Of a stretch of 51,634 bases of DNA, positions 1-6,785 are shown in pieces; the stretch's first letter is position 1, and each line of letters starts with the position of its first letter. A program made the translations under genes and the position numbers. This DNA is from a virus. The notes under the pieces were generated by a model. The model saw nothing but the letters and a program-made list of their open reading frames with translations. It was not told where the DNA came from and did not search any database. The DNA lies in the IMG/VR virus record IMGVR_UViG_3300033064_001323, positions 1-51,634 of that record; one strand, 5' to 3'.

Positions 1-1712
1 ACTGGTGGTTGTACTGGTGGCTCTACAACTGGTGGTTGTACTGGTGGTTGTACTGGTGGCTCTACAACTGGTGGTTGTACTGGTGGCTCTGGCTGTACTG
101 GTGGTTGTGGTACGGGTGTTGGGGTAGGCTCTACTGGCTGTACTGGTGGCTGTACTGGTGGCTCTGGCTGTACTGGTGGTTGTGGTACGGGTGTTGGTTC
201 AGGTAAAGGAGTAGGCAATGGTGTTGGGACTGGTGTTGGGGTTGGCTCTGGCTGTGGTTGTGGGAGTGGTTGTGGCACTGGTTCTGGTGCGGGAGTGGGA
301 GCGGGAGTGGACGGAACGACTTGGGACTGCACAACTGAAGCAATTACGGCAACGGCAGAAGCGACTGTGGAAGTAGCAACCTCTGCTTTAACAACTGCAA
401 CCTCTGCTAACGTACTGGCAGTAGTAACTGCTACTTCCTTTGTTGATTGGAGAGTGGTTAATGTTTGAGTTTCTGTTGTTAGTGTGGTCTGAGTTGTTGC
501 AAGTGCTGTCACTGCTGCTGTTTTCACTTCTGTAACAGTTGCAAGAACGGCAGTATCGGTAGTAAGAGTTGTTTGAGCAGTTGCTAAAGTAGTTGTAGCG
601 GTTGCAACTATGGCTTCTTTTTGAGTATTAGTTACCGCAGTTAATTGAGTTAAAACTCCATCTTGTCTAACACCGCTTCTAGGTCCACCGTATACATCAG
701 TGTTCCCAGACATGGTTCCCACGCCAGTCCACTCACCTGTTGCTGGGTTAACTGTCATATCCCAGTTCATATTAGTAAGAGGACCTTGACTATCTCCCCA
801 TCTATGTACATCCCAATCCACACTTAAAGTGGTCTCTGTTGTAGTAACGGTAATTTTTGCATCTGTACCACTGCTCATAAAATCAGATTGAAATACATAA
901 ATACCATTTGGCTGCTGGTTAGGCCAATCCCAGTATGTGTAATCTTTTCCACCAAATGAAATAATTCCTTTAGGGCTTACATATATTTGACTTTCTGTTC
1001 CCTGTCCTTCAAATACTGTTGTTCCCACTTTAATATCAAACGGGGTTGTTATTTTTGCAGCGTCATCTCCCATTGTTGGAAGGACTGTTGTTGTAACAGT
1101 AGGAACGGCTGGAGCAACTGGGGCTACATAACCAGGTGTTGTATAGGTAATAGCGTTAGCGGGTAGCGTAGTTGCTACTTGTAAAGCAGTTGTGGCTGTT
1201 GCTACTGCTGTTGTATCAACTGCTACTACTGCTGTTTGAGAATCTACTGCTGCTATTGCTGTAGCCACTACTGCTGTTGCTGAATCTACGGTAGTAACGG
1301 CTTGCGTTACTACGGCTGTCTGTGAGTCGACGGCTTGAATGGCTGTAACTGCTACGGCAGTTGCTGAGTCTGCTGCTGCTATGGCGGTCTGTGCCTCTAC
1401 TACCGCAGTCTGTGCTGTTGCAACCGCAGCCACAACAGTTGTATCTGCTACAACAGAGGGAGCAGCAGTTGCAGTTGCTGTAGCAAGAGTTGAGGCTGCA
1501 GCGGTTGTCTCTGCAGTTGCACTATCTACCTTTACTTGGGCAATTGCTATGGTTGCTGTAGAAGTGTCTATTTGAGCAAGAACAACATCCGACGCAGGAG
1601 TGGTTTGAACTACTACGGGTTCTTCTGCAGAAGCGGTGTCAACACCTAAAATAGAATAGATAATTATAAATAGGGCGGTAGTAAAAAATACCGCTACTGC
1701 TCTCTTCAGCAA
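1..1712 (-). CDS. Partial secreted fibrous protein, Ala/Thr/Val- and Pro-rich (C-terminus cut by window edge)
   Basis: The minus-strand frame is open from a TTG at 1712 to the left edge, about 570 codons, with no stop. TTG is the earliest possible start because an in-frame TAA lies directly upstream; a GAGGGAG ribosome site (1722-1728) precedes it. The N-terminus reads as a signal peptide: MLKRAVAV, a hydrophobic run, then an SA-EE cleavage-like site near residue 29. Residues about 40-190 are heptad-like Ala/Thr/Val/Ser/Gln repeats, 215-350 look like a compact beta-rich domain with many Trp/Gly/Asp, 350-460 repeat the Ala/Thr/Val pattern, and from about 467 onward it is a Pro-rich stalk built of repeats such as PPVQPPV. 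A short inverted repeat (1726-1731/1745-1750) overlaps the ribosome site. Function is not recognised; a surface, tail-fibre-like or secreted adhesin role is inference. Confidence 0.8.
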   Translation of the reverse strand, partial: MLKRAVAVFFTTALFIIIYSILGVDTASAEEPVVVQTTPASDVVLAQIDTSTATIAIAQVKVDSATAETTAAASTLATATATAAPSVVADTTVVAAVATAQTAVVEAQTAIAAADSATAVAVTAIQAVDSQTAVVTQAVTTVDSATAVVATAIAAVDSQTAVVAVDTTAVATATTALQVATTLPANAITYTTPGYVAPVAPAVPTVTTTVLPTMGDDAAKITTPFDIKVGTTVFEGQGTESQIYVSPKGIISFGGKDYTYWDWPNQQPNGIYVFQSDFMSSGTDAKITVTTTETTLSVDWDVHRWGDSQGPLTNMNWDMTVNPATGEWTGVGTMSGNTDVYGGPRSGVRQDGVLTQLTAVTNTQKEAIVATATTTLATAQTTLTTDTAVLATVTEVKTAAVTALATTQTTLTTETQTLTTLQSTKEVAVTTASTLAEVAVVKAEVATSTVASAVAVIASVVQSQVVPSTPAPTPAPEPVPQPLPQPQPEPTPTPVPTPLPTPLPEPTPVPQPPVQPEPPVQPPVQPVEPTPTPVPQPPVQPEPPVQPPVVEPPVQPPVQPPVVEPPVQPP

Positions 1713-1802
1713 TTAAAAAGGCTCCCTCGACTAATGTGCGTAGTGTCGAGTTAGTGCTAAGAGTTAAGTTACATATTGTGTAAGTTAGACCCTAATTGAA
1801 GC

Positions 1803-1839
1803 AAAAAAATAACTTGTAGGTGAGTTAAACCTACAAGTT
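1803..1839 (-). terminator. Intrinsic terminator after lipoprotein gene
   Basis: An 11-bp perfect stem (AACTTGTAGGT at 1811-1821 and ACCTACAAGTT at 1829-1839) with a 7-base loop is followed on the minus strand by ATTTTTTT. It lies just downstream of the stop of the lipoprotein gene at 1847. Confidence 0.85.
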
Positions 1840-1846
1840 ATTTAAG

Positions 1847-2134
1847 TTAACCCTGTGGTTCGGGTAACGGAATTGGTTCTGGAGTGTCTACGCTATCTTC
1901 ACTCCATGCATCTGGAATATCTTGTGTTGCATTTGGGTCTTCGGTTGGAAGAGGATTAGGTAGGTAATCAGGTGGTTTTGGTAAATCATTTAAAGAACCA
2001 CCTGGGATAGTGACCGATGGATTGGTCACAACGTTATCGTGAATATCAAATGGACCCATAGGAGCGTTAACGCTGCATCCTGTGAGAAGTACAGAGGCTA
2101 GTCCTGCTGCTGCTAATTTCGGTGTTAGTAACAT
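1847..2134 (-). CDS. Small proline-rich lipoprotein
   Basis: The product is 95 residues from the ATG at 2134. It begins MLLTPKLAAAGLASVLLTGC, a signal peptide with lipobox LLTGC, so Cys20 would be lipidated and the protein anchored to the outer face of the membrane. The mature part is acidic and proline-rich (PKPPDYLPNPLP, PEPIPLPEPQG). A longer TTG start at 2170 is possible but would place 12 residues before the signal peptide and overlaps a good -35 box, so the ATG is preferred; there is no Shine-Dalgarno site and the message is probably leaderless. It is monocistronic, bounded by a promoter and a terminator. A role in superinfection exclusion or surface modification is speculation. Confidence 0.8.
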   Translation of the reverse strand: MLLTPKLAAAGLASVLLTGCSVNAPMGPFDIHDNVVTNPSVTIPGGSLNDLPKPPDYLPNPLPTEDPNATQDIPDAWSEDSVDTPEPIPLPEPQG

Positions 2135-2140
2135 GGCTTC

Positions 2141-2170
2141 AGAGTAACCTGACCAAGTTACTTGAGTCAA
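2141..2170 (-). promoter_or_regulatory. Sigma-A-type promoter for leaderless lipoprotein gene
   Basis: On the minus strand TTGACT (2170-2165), an 18-base spacer and TACTCT (2146-2141) are followed by exactly six bases and the ATG at 2134. The expected transcription start is therefore the A of the start codon. Confidence 0.75.
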
Positions 2171-2223
2171 CTACCTTGGCAAAAGAAGTATGATAACCTT
2201 TTAGTGCTTCCGCTAAAAGAAGT

Positions 2224-2280
2224 TAGGCCCTTGGTTTTTTGGCGTGCTTATACGTCTTTCGGGAAAAAACCAGGGGCCTA
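2224..2280 (-). terminator. Long terminator-like hairpin, possibly bidirectional
   Basis: A 17-bp stem with one G-T wobble pairs 2224-2240 (TAGGCCCTTGGTTTTTT) with 2264-2280, around a 23-base loop. The loop-proximal six pairs are all A-T. It sits immediately after the stop of the gene at 2282 and upstream of the lipoprotein promoter, so it probably ends the minus-strand lysis operon. There is no long T run beyond the stem (ACTTCTTTTAG follows on the minus strand). Confidence 0.7.
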
Positions 2281-2281
2281 T

Positions 2282-2557
2282 TTAAAAGCCACCACTCCCA
2301 CCAGCGTCACCAGCACCCATTGAACCAGAAGCATCTCCTGTTGCTGAAGCACCGCTATCTGAATCTGAAACAGGAGGATTTTGAGCGGTAGTTAAATATC
2401 CGCCGTAGCCACTTGTTGAGCCTGTGTATGTGGGATACATTCCCCAATAGAAGCCATTACCAACAAACCCTCTACCAGAGTTCATTAAACCTCTTCGTCG
2501 AATATTTTCTTCTTCCTCAACCGCTTTAGCAAATTGAGAGTTACTTAGGTTGCTCAT
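2282..2557 (-). CDS. Hypothetical Gly/Ser-rich small protein
   Basis: This 91-residue protein has an acidic and basic N-terminal helix (KAVEEEENIRRRG), a Gly/Tyr-rich centre and a C-terminus dominated by Gly, Ser, Ala and Asp. No family is recognised. It is last in the minus-strand lysis operon, overlapping the upstream gene by four bases (ATGA), so translation is probably coupled. Low complexity at the C-terminus suggests a flexible tail, perhaps a minor virion or internal protein, but that is only a guess. Confidence 0.8.
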   Translation of the reverse strand: MSNLSNSQFAKAVEEEENIRRRGLMNSGRGFVGNGFYWGMYPTYTGSTSGYGGYLTTAQNPPVSDSDSGASATGDASGSMGAGDAGGSGGF

Positions 2558-2736
2558 AAAGAAGCCATAGCGGGATGAAGAATTGATTCTGGGTCTTCGA
2601 TAGTTAAAGCAGCCTTCTTTAAAGAAGAACCAAATTCTTTAGAGTGATGTCCACAGAAAAGAAGTTCTCCACTTAGAAGAGTAAACCGCACCATGGCTGC
2701 TGCACCACAACGGTCACAACGGTCGTTTGCGTTCAT
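2554..2736 (-). CDS. DUF7455-like zinc-ribbon protein
   Basis: The 60-residue product has CDRCGAAAMVRF near the N-terminus and FCGHHSKEF in the middle, the pattern of DUF7455, a small actinobacterial and actinophage family. Cys7, Cys10, Cys28 and the His pair probably bind one zinc ion. Its molecular role is unknown. It overlaps both neighbours by one to four bases, so it is translated as part of the lysis operon. Its presence is one of the better signs of an actinobacterial host. Confidence 0.88.
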   Translation of the reverse strand: MNANDRCDRCGAAAMVRFTLLSGELLFCGHHSKEFGSSLKKAALTIEDPESILHPAMASL

Positions 2737-3020
2737 TATTTCTTCTTTCTGTTTTGGTTGCCTTTGCCAATATTTTTACTTGCAGACATTACCTTAAGGT
2801 TAGATGAAGATTCATTCTTATGGTTGTTATCTGCGTGGTCTACATGTTCCTTCTTACCGAGTTTTCTTCCTAAAGAAGTTTCTTTTTTGTGGCGGGCAGC
2901 ATTAGTTGAAGTTGTTTTCTGACTCTTAGGGTCATACTTAACAACAATAGAACGTCCACCATTTTGCTTAGAACCTTTATAAGGTCCGTAAACTTTTGCC
3001 TTTTTACTTGGAAGAGTCAT
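2736..3020 (-). CDS. HNH-endonuclease-like basic protein
   Basis: From the ATG at 3020 (one base after the stop of the endolysin gene) the product is 94 residues. The middle carries EHVDHADNNHKNESSSNL, the D-H ... N ... N-L core of phage HNH nucleases, where the His is the general base and Asn/His bind the metal. The C-terminus is very basic (NIGKGNQNRKKK), suited to DNA binding. It could be a free-standing homing-type nicking enzyme or a packaging-linked HNH protein. The frame extends to 3101 inside the endolysin gene, but the ATG at 3020 gives the standard spacing. Confidence 0.75.
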   Translation of the reverse strand: MTLPSKKAKVYGPYKGSKQNGGRSIVVKYDPKSQKTTSTNAARHKKETSLGRKLGKKEHVDHADNNHKNESSSNLKVMSASKNIGKGNQNRKKK

Positions 3021-3021
3021 A

Positions 3022-3570
3022 CTACTTACCGCATGTAGGACATTTGTCAGAGGTTGCTGCTGCTCCTGCTGCTTTAAACTTAGGACGACCAAAGCCAACA
3101 ATAGAAATCATTACTCCAGCCTTATTCTTCTTAAAGGCACGAAGTTGCTTGCACACTTCTCCGCCATTTCTTTGGCTTCCAGACTTCTTAGAAGATGTGT
3201 TTCCTTCTATACACCAAACAGTGCCATCTTCATTGTCTTTTACAACAATTCCAACGTGAGAAATTCTATCGACACCATCTGAGGGGAAATCAAAATATGC
3301 AATATCTCCTGGTTCTGGGTCTGCAACATCTCCATCAATCCATGAGCCAGCCTTTTTAAATGCTTGTGCACCACTTGGAGTGTAAACAGTATTAGGAATC
3401 TTTACGGCACTTTCGTTCCCGCACCAGTTTACGAAACTTCCGCACCATGGTTGGAAGTTTGCTTTGGTAAAAGCACCGTACTTAGTCTCGTTATCTTTAG
3501 GACCTTCAATGGTTCCAAGTTCCGCTTTAGCAACTTCGATTAAACGTGCTGCTGTTCCTTGGTCCGCCAT
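3022..3570 (-). CDS. Endolysin, CHAP-domain amidase/peptidase
   Basis: The 182-residue protein from ATG 3570 is a CHAP-type lysin that cuts peptidoglycan peptide or amide bonds at the end of infection. The CHAP core is visible: Cys43 in PWCGSFVNWC, His105 in ISHVGIVV and the Glu122/Asn124 pair in IEGNTS, with DPEPGDIAYFDF between. There is no signal peptide, in keeping with release by the adjacent holin. A short C-terminal tail with CPTC could be the remnant of a wall-binding or zinc element. Its start overlaps the holin gene stop as TAATG, so the two are translationally coupled. Confidence 0.9.
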   Translation of the reverse strand: MADQGTAARLIEVAKAELGTIEGPKDNETKYGAFTKANFQPWCGSFVNWCGNESAVKIPNTVYTPSGAQAFKKAGSWIDGDVADPEPGDIAYFDFPSDGVDRISHVGIVVKDNEDGTVWCIEGNTSSKKSGSQRNGGEVCKQLRAFKKNKAGVMISIVGFGRPKFKAAGAAATSDKCPTCGK

Positions 3571-3980
3571 TAATCTTTGTCCCAATCTGCATCAACAGGT
3601 TGTTCCTCTGGCATTGCACCATCTGGCTTTGCTGCAAGACGTGCTGCTGTAGCATCAATCTCGGCTTCTAATTTTTTGTCTGCCTGTGTATTTTTGGCAT
3701 CCATCTCTTTGTTTGCTAACTGTGCTGTCATAACGTCTTTAGCACCAGATGAACCAATGAGGATACCTGCAAGAGTTCCTGTAATAAATGTTGCAATACT
3801 TCCCAAAACATTAAAGAACATCTTGTCATTCTCTGATTGTGCTCCAATAGGCTGCGTTACAAATAAAAGACCGTAAAGGATGCCGAGTGATGTACATAAT
3901 AAGATTGTTCCTAGTGTTATTCCTAGAACAAACTTTAATCTTGCATCTAAGTCTTGTGGTGTTAGTTTTTCTCTACGCAT
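3570..3980 (-). CDS. Holin-like membrane protein
   Basis: The 136-residue protein has two hydrophobic segments, about residues 16-42 and 56-76, separated by a short polar turn (GAQSENDKM), then a charged, helical Ala/Lys-rich tail ending acidic. Two membrane passes plus a charged C-terminus directly before a CHAP endolysin is the usual layout of a class II holin. The call rests on topology and neighbours, since holins share little sequence. It overlaps the lipoprotein gene at 3973 by eight bases and the endolysin gene by TAATG. Confidence 0.78.
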   Translation of the reverse strand: MRREKLTPQDLDARLKFVLGITLGTILLCTSLGILYGLLFVTQPIGAQSENDKMFFNVLGSIATFITGTLAGILIGSSGAKDVMTAQLANKEMDAKNTQADKKLEAEIDATAARLAAKPDGAMPEEQPVDADWDKD

Positions 3981-4176
3981 TTGGTGTTCCTTCTGGTTGA
4001 GGTATCTTTACTAAGTCTATAGGACAAGTTTGTGTTGCGGTGCAAATGGGTGGTTTACACTCTGCGGTTTCCCAGTTTTTTGGGTCTTGGCAAGGGTATC
4101 TAAAAGAACCGCTATAGCCACAACTTGATAGCGCGATTGTAAGACATAATGCTAACGCTATTTTTAAAAATGACAT
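3973..4176 (-). CDS. Cys-rich lipoprotein of the lysis cassette
   Basis: The 67-residue product starts with a lipoprotein signal, MSFLKIALALCLTIALSSC, lipobox ALSSC at residues 15-19. The mature part contains YPCQDPKNWETAECKPPICTATQTCP, with four further Cys that could form disulfides outside the cell. Very similar Cys-rich lipoproteins occur beside holin genes in pelagiphages and other aquatic phages. By position it might play a spanin-like part in lysis, but an outer membrane is not expected in an actinobacterial host, so that role is uncertain. Confidence 0.8.
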   Translation of the reverse strand: MSFLKIALALCLTIALSSCGYSGSFRYPCQDPKNWETAECKPPICTATQTCPIDLVKIPQPEGTPNA

Positions 4177-4187
4177 GCTGTTCCTAT

Positions 4188-4517
4188 CTAGGTGTATTTA
4201 ACAGGGCTACCAGAATCTGCTGCACCTCGTCGTAGTTGTGACTGATGCTTTGAAGTTGTTCGAGAATACTTAGTGTTTGGAATTACCCAACCTTGAGAAT
4301 GGCTATGAACACCAATAGGTGTGCTGTAAGAACTAACCACGTAGTTAATGTCAGGTAACTTACTAATAGTTTCTCTTTGGTCATGAGGAAGTTCACCAAA
4401 AATCATAGCGTCGCCAGGTCCTGTGTGACCACGAGCAGATAATGCGCCATGACTTACAAAAGCCTCACGACGAGAGATAGGTCCAGATGCGTCTCTGGTA
4501 GGTACTTTTTTTGCCAT
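4188..4517 (-). CDS. Hypothetical protein, DUF8033-like
   Basis: The 109-residue protein has a conserved-looking C-terminal half: NYVVSSYSTPIGV, GWVIPNTKYSRTTSKHQSQLR. This Y-S/N-T-P-I ... K-Y-S-x-T-T-S-K-H pattern is found in many phage and plasmid proteins of unknown role (DUF8033-like). There is no Shine-Dalgarno site before the ATG; instead TACAAT lies exactly six bases upstream, suggesting a leaderless message that opens the lysis block. Confidence 0.8.
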   Translation of the reverse strand: MAKKVPTRDASGPISRREAFVSHGALSARGHTGPGDAMIFGELPHDQRETISKLPDINYVVSSYSTPIGVHSHSQGWVIPNTKYSRTTSKHQSQLRRGAADSGSPVKYT

Positions 4518-4523
4518 ACAGGA

Positions 4524-4529
4524 ATTGTA
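4524..4529 (-). promoter_or_regulatory. Candidate -10 box for leaderless gene at 4517
   Basis: TACAAT on the minus strand, six bases (TCCTGT) and then ATG 4517. A -35 match is weak (AGTACA at 18-base spacing). No ribosome site is present between the box and the start codon. Confidence 0.6.
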
Positions 4530-4535
4530 AAGGCT

Positions 4536-5078
4536 TTAGATGTATTTGTACTGCTCTTTCTTTTGAAAAGGTCCAGAAGTCCAAGCATCTTGGTTTTCGG
4601 CAATCTTCATAGCCTTTAGAGGAGTAGCACCTGCTAAAAGTGCCCCAATTGCATACTTAGCACCATTACCAACTCCATAGAGACCATCGCTACGGATTCC
4701 CACTGAGAGGTCGTCTTCAACTGCAAAGAGTGTTCCGCCCACAGCGATTAAGAATTGAAAGCGGTATTCACCATCGCCATCTTCTTCAAACTTATAACCA
4801 TTGTCTATTAAACAAGTTCGTAGAGAGGGAACAACCTTTGCAATCATAAAGTGATAGAGGTCTTTAACATCTCTTTCTGTAGGAGATGGTGGGTTCCAGA
4901 TATGTTGTGCTACATCGCAAGGAAAGGCTTCTCCTGCTCCTGCAATTAAATAGTCACCGCGTCGAGAAATTTTTGCCATCTGTGGGTGGGTAAACATTCG
5001 CCCTTGACCATCTGTAGTTTGTGCATCTGAATAGATAACGCATTTATCTTTTTGCTGTAAGCCAATTATCGTTGTCAC
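4536..5078 (-). CDS. Ntn-hydrolase resembling HslV / proteasome beta subunit
   Basis: The start is set at GTG 5078, with AAGGA eight bases upstream; a longer frame to 5141 exists without such a site. The encoded protein is M-TTIIGLQQKDKCVIYSDAQ..., 180 residues. Removal of Met would expose Thr1, the nucleophile of the HslV and proteasome beta families. Asp17 (YSDAQ, counted from Thr1) is at the family position, Lys35 (MAKISRRGDYLIAGAG) matches the catalytic Lys33 after a two-residue insertion, and AGAGEA fits the oxyanion-loop Gly. It is probably a self-compartmentalising peptidase or related hydrolase. No ATPase partner such as HslU is adjacent. Whether it degrades host protein or processes virion protein cannot be told. 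Confidence 0.8.
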   Translation of the reverse strand: MTTIIGLQQKDKCVIYSDAQTTDGQGRMFTHPQMAKISRRGDYLIAGAGEAFPCDVAQHIWNPPSPTERDVKDLYHFMIAKVVPSLRTCLIDNGYKFEEDGDGEYRFQFLIAVGGTLFAVEDDLSVGIRSDGLYGVGNGAKYAIGALLAGATPLKAMKIAENQDAWTSGPFQKKEQYKYI

Positions 5079-5103
5079 AGGCGTTATCCTTAATATTGGG
5101 GTA

Positions 5104-5136
5104 AGGGGGTCAAGGAATATTCTACCCTGACCCCCT
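5104..5136 (-). other. Inverted repeat between 5159 gene and Ntn-hydrolase
   Basis: AGGGGGTCA (5104-5112) pairs with TGACCCCCT (5128-5136), a perfect 9-bp stem with a 15-base loop. There is no T run on either side, so it is a weak terminator, an attenuator, or an operator. It lies inside the optional N-terminal extension of the Ntn-hydrolase frame, which argues that this stretch is non-coding. Confidence 0.6.
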
Positions 5137-5158
5137 GACAATTAAAGGGTGGTTAGGC

Positions 5159-5401
5159 CTACGCCTTAACCTCTAGAGAGGCTGTCATGCTCTTCTTGTC
5201 CTCTGCAACTATCCAAGTTAGGCGATTTCGCCCAACAACAGTTGCTGACCATCTTTTGGCTGGTGCTGCACTTGAGAAGGCTGCACAGCCTTTTAATGCG
5301 CCATCATTAGGCACTTCTGGTTCCTTGATTGAGTAAGAAGCAAGCCATGCTCCACCTTTATCAAGATTTTTTGCGACCTTAAAGTGATACGTTTTTTTCA
5401 T
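5159..5401 (-). CDS. Hypothetical protein, 80 aa
   Basis: A good ribosome site (AAGGAG five bases before ATG 5401) supports this start. The product MKKTYHFKVAKNLDKGGAW... ends in SLEVKA and has a mixed beta-like pattern with no Cys pairs, no membrane segment and no motif recognised. It is the first gene of the minus-strand block and is divergent from the gene at 5455, with a 53-base shared control region. Confidence 0.8.
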   Translation of the reverse strand: MKKTYHFKVAKNLDKGGAWLASYSIKEPEVPNDGALKGCAAFSSAAPAKRWSATVVGRNRLTWIVAEDKKSMTASLEVKA

Positions 5402-5442
5402 AAGTTCTCCTTAGTTTACGGGGATAAAGAAAAGCCTAGCAC

Positions 5443-5448
5443 TAGACT
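5443..5448 (+). promoter_or_regulatory. Candidate -10 box for leaderless gene at 5455
   Basis: TAGACT is followed by GGGCAA and then ATG 5455, the same six-base spacing as at other leaderless starts here. No clear -35 box is seen. Confidence 0.55.
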
Positions 5449-5454
5449 GGGCAA

Positions 5455-5664
5455 ATGAGTGATATGGCAGGTATTGATTTTAGAGGCATTCCTACCCATG
5501 AATGCCCCGTATGTCAATCTCGGACCTTTAAAGTGATGGCTGCTTTTGAGAATTATGATATTGCTATGTGGGGAACAGAGGCTGAATGCTACGAATGCGG
5601 GACACGTGTTACAGTTCCCTGCCCTGTTGATTCCCCCGAGTATAAGGTGATGAATGAAGATTAA
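5455..5664 (+). CDS. Zinc-ribbon protein, 69 aa
   Basis: Two knuckles, CPVC (residues 17-20) and CYEC (45-48), spaced by 24 residues with a Gly following, form a classical zinc ribbon. The rest is acidic. Such proteins in phages often bind nucleic acid or host proteins, but this one has no recognised partner. It is the first of only two plus-strand genes between minus-strand blocks and overlaps the next gene by 11 bases. No ribosome site precedes it; translation is probably leaderless. Confidence 0.82.
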   Translation: MSDMAGIDFRGIPTHECPVCQSRTFKVMAAFENYDIAMWGTEAECYECGTRVTVPCPVDSPEYKVMNED

Positions 5665-5935
5665 AGAAGTCCCTATTGTTACAAAGCAGTTATTTACTAA
5701 GTCCTATTGGAACAAGGTTAACATCATTGAGTTTTGGGCTTTCTCAACTAAGTTGTCTATTATTATTCCAGGCCTGTTGTTTGGTAAGCAGTGGTGGTGG
5801 CTCTACATATTTGCAATCGCTTCTTCTTTAGCATTGATTTTGACATCAACAATAAAAACCCTACCCACAATTATTTACTTCAATATTGCTTGGACAATAC
5901 TAGCCACAACAGCAATTGTTAAGCACTTTATTTAA
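5654..5935 (+). CDS. Small membrane protein, 93 aa
   Basis: After a basic N-terminus (MKIKEVPIVTKQLF) there are two to three hydrophobic segments at about residues 33-43, 47-64 and 70-90 (KQWWWLYIFAIASSLALIL and so on). It probably sits in the host membrane. It overlaps the zinc-ribbon gene at its start, so the two are co-translated, and its stop overlaps the stop of the convergent gene at 5932. Function is unknown. Confidence 0.78.
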   Translation: MKIKEVPIVTKQLFTKSYWNKVNIIEFWAFSTKLSIIIPGLLFGKQWWWLYIFAIASSLALILTSTIKTLPTIIYFNIAWTILATTAIVKHFI

Positions 5936-6069
5936 AATTCAATACCAAACCAAATAAAAGGTAAGTCAAGAGAAAGACCGTACCTGTCTATTGAGAAACC
6001 AATAGCAAGTCCGTTTGTTTTCCATCCCCAAGAAAACCACCAACCACCTAGTTTAAACTCGTGTCTCAT
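5932..6069 (-). CDS. Small Trp/Phe-rich protein, 45 aa
   Basis: A short gene overlapping the DUF6065 stop by four bases (ATGA). The product MRHEFKLGGWWFSWGWKTNG... ends GLSLDLPFIWFGIEF. It has five Trp and six Phe in 45 residues and a pattern of alternating beta-strands with G-F-S-I-D-R-Y-G in the middle. Similar tiny proteins occur in other phages by memory, but no function is known to me. Coupling to the halogenase cassette suggests it belongs to that unit. Confidence 0.68.
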   Translation of the reverse strand: MRHEFKLGGWWFSWGWKTNGLAIGFSIDRYGLSLDLPFIWFGIEF

Positions 6070-6785
6070 TTGTACTCCTTTTTCTGCCACCAATTATCTC
6101 GGTAAAACCCTCGAATGGTGGTGCGAGGAATTGCAGTCACTCCTTCATCTTCTTCAATGGGAGAATTAAATGATTGCCAAGGTTCTCTTTTTATAGGAAT
6201 CATTTGTAGAAAGGGCGTTCCTTTAGGAATAATTCCTTCAAAACCAATTTTCATAGAAAAAGGAATAGAACCTGAATGCCCATAAATATCTGTATCCATA
6301 ATTCCTGAAGATGTTCTGAAAGGAAGGTTATCTTGGTTTAGTGGGTGCGTGTATAGCATGCTATATCCAGGAGGAGTGATTGCTTCAAAAGCAGTATGCC
6401 AAATGTATATTCCTGGTGTAAAACCATTTGGGCTTGGCATCATCCCCGCTAATGATAGCCCTCGAGTTTTAATAATAGAAGGCCCCTTATACCCATACTC
6501 AAGCATAGGTTGATTTGGATTATCGTAAATACGAACTTCTATATCGTGAGGTGTCACAAACATATAGCCAGCCGTTAATGCATCTAACAAAGGCATACAG
6601 GACTTAGGACTTGAATTTCCAGGCTCTAATTCAGGCTTTGTACCACCACGTGTATACAAGGGCATATCTCTGTACCACGACGGAACGACTCTAGTCGAAG
6701 GAGTTGGGAAAGGGAATATTTCTTCAGGTAATCTTGGTCTACGACGAAATTCAACGGTTTTCTCTTTCGAAAGTTTTTTAAACAT
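6066..6785 (-). CDS. DUF6065-family protein, downstream copy
   Basis: The 239-residue protein matches the second DUF6065 copy at 8382-9158 through its whole length: EFRRRPRL, VPSWYRDMPLYTRGG, SPKSCMPLLDALTAGYMFVTPHDIEV, ITPPGYSMLYTHPLNQ, LPFRTSSGIMDTD, FEGIIPKGTPFLQMIPIKREPW, GFYRDNWWQKKEYK. The DUF6065 fold is not characterised to my knowledge; a cupin-like or small-molecule-binding beta fold would fit. The start has AAAGGAG just upstream and overlaps the halogenase gene by eight bases, so the two are co-expressed. A role in supplying or binding the halogenase substrate is inference from position. Confidence 0.85.
   Translation of the reverse strand: MFKKLSKEKTVEFRRRPRLPEEIFPFPTPSTRVVPSWYRDMPLYTRGGTKPELEPGNSSPKSCMPLLDALTAGYMFVTPHDIEVRIYDNPNQPMLEYGYKGPSIIKTRGLSLAGMMPSPNGFTPGIYIWHTAFEAITPPGYSMLYTHPLNQDNLPFRTSSGIMDTDIYGHSGSIPFSMKIGFEGIIPKGTPFLQMIPIKREPWQSFNSPIEEDEGVTAIPRTTIRGFYRDNWWQKKEYK

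Noticed and set aside
1-343. Short-period repeats resembling a CRISPR or satellite array, and plus-strand frame 9-206 rich in Trp/Tyr/Leu
   Set aside because: The repeats are the Pro-rich coding part of the minus-strand gene; unit lengths vary and there are no unique spacers. The plus-strand frame is its shadow.
1339-1575. Plus-strand Ala/Val-rich frame of 78 codons
   Set aside because: Antisense shadow of the A/T/V-rich secreted protein; no ribosome site.
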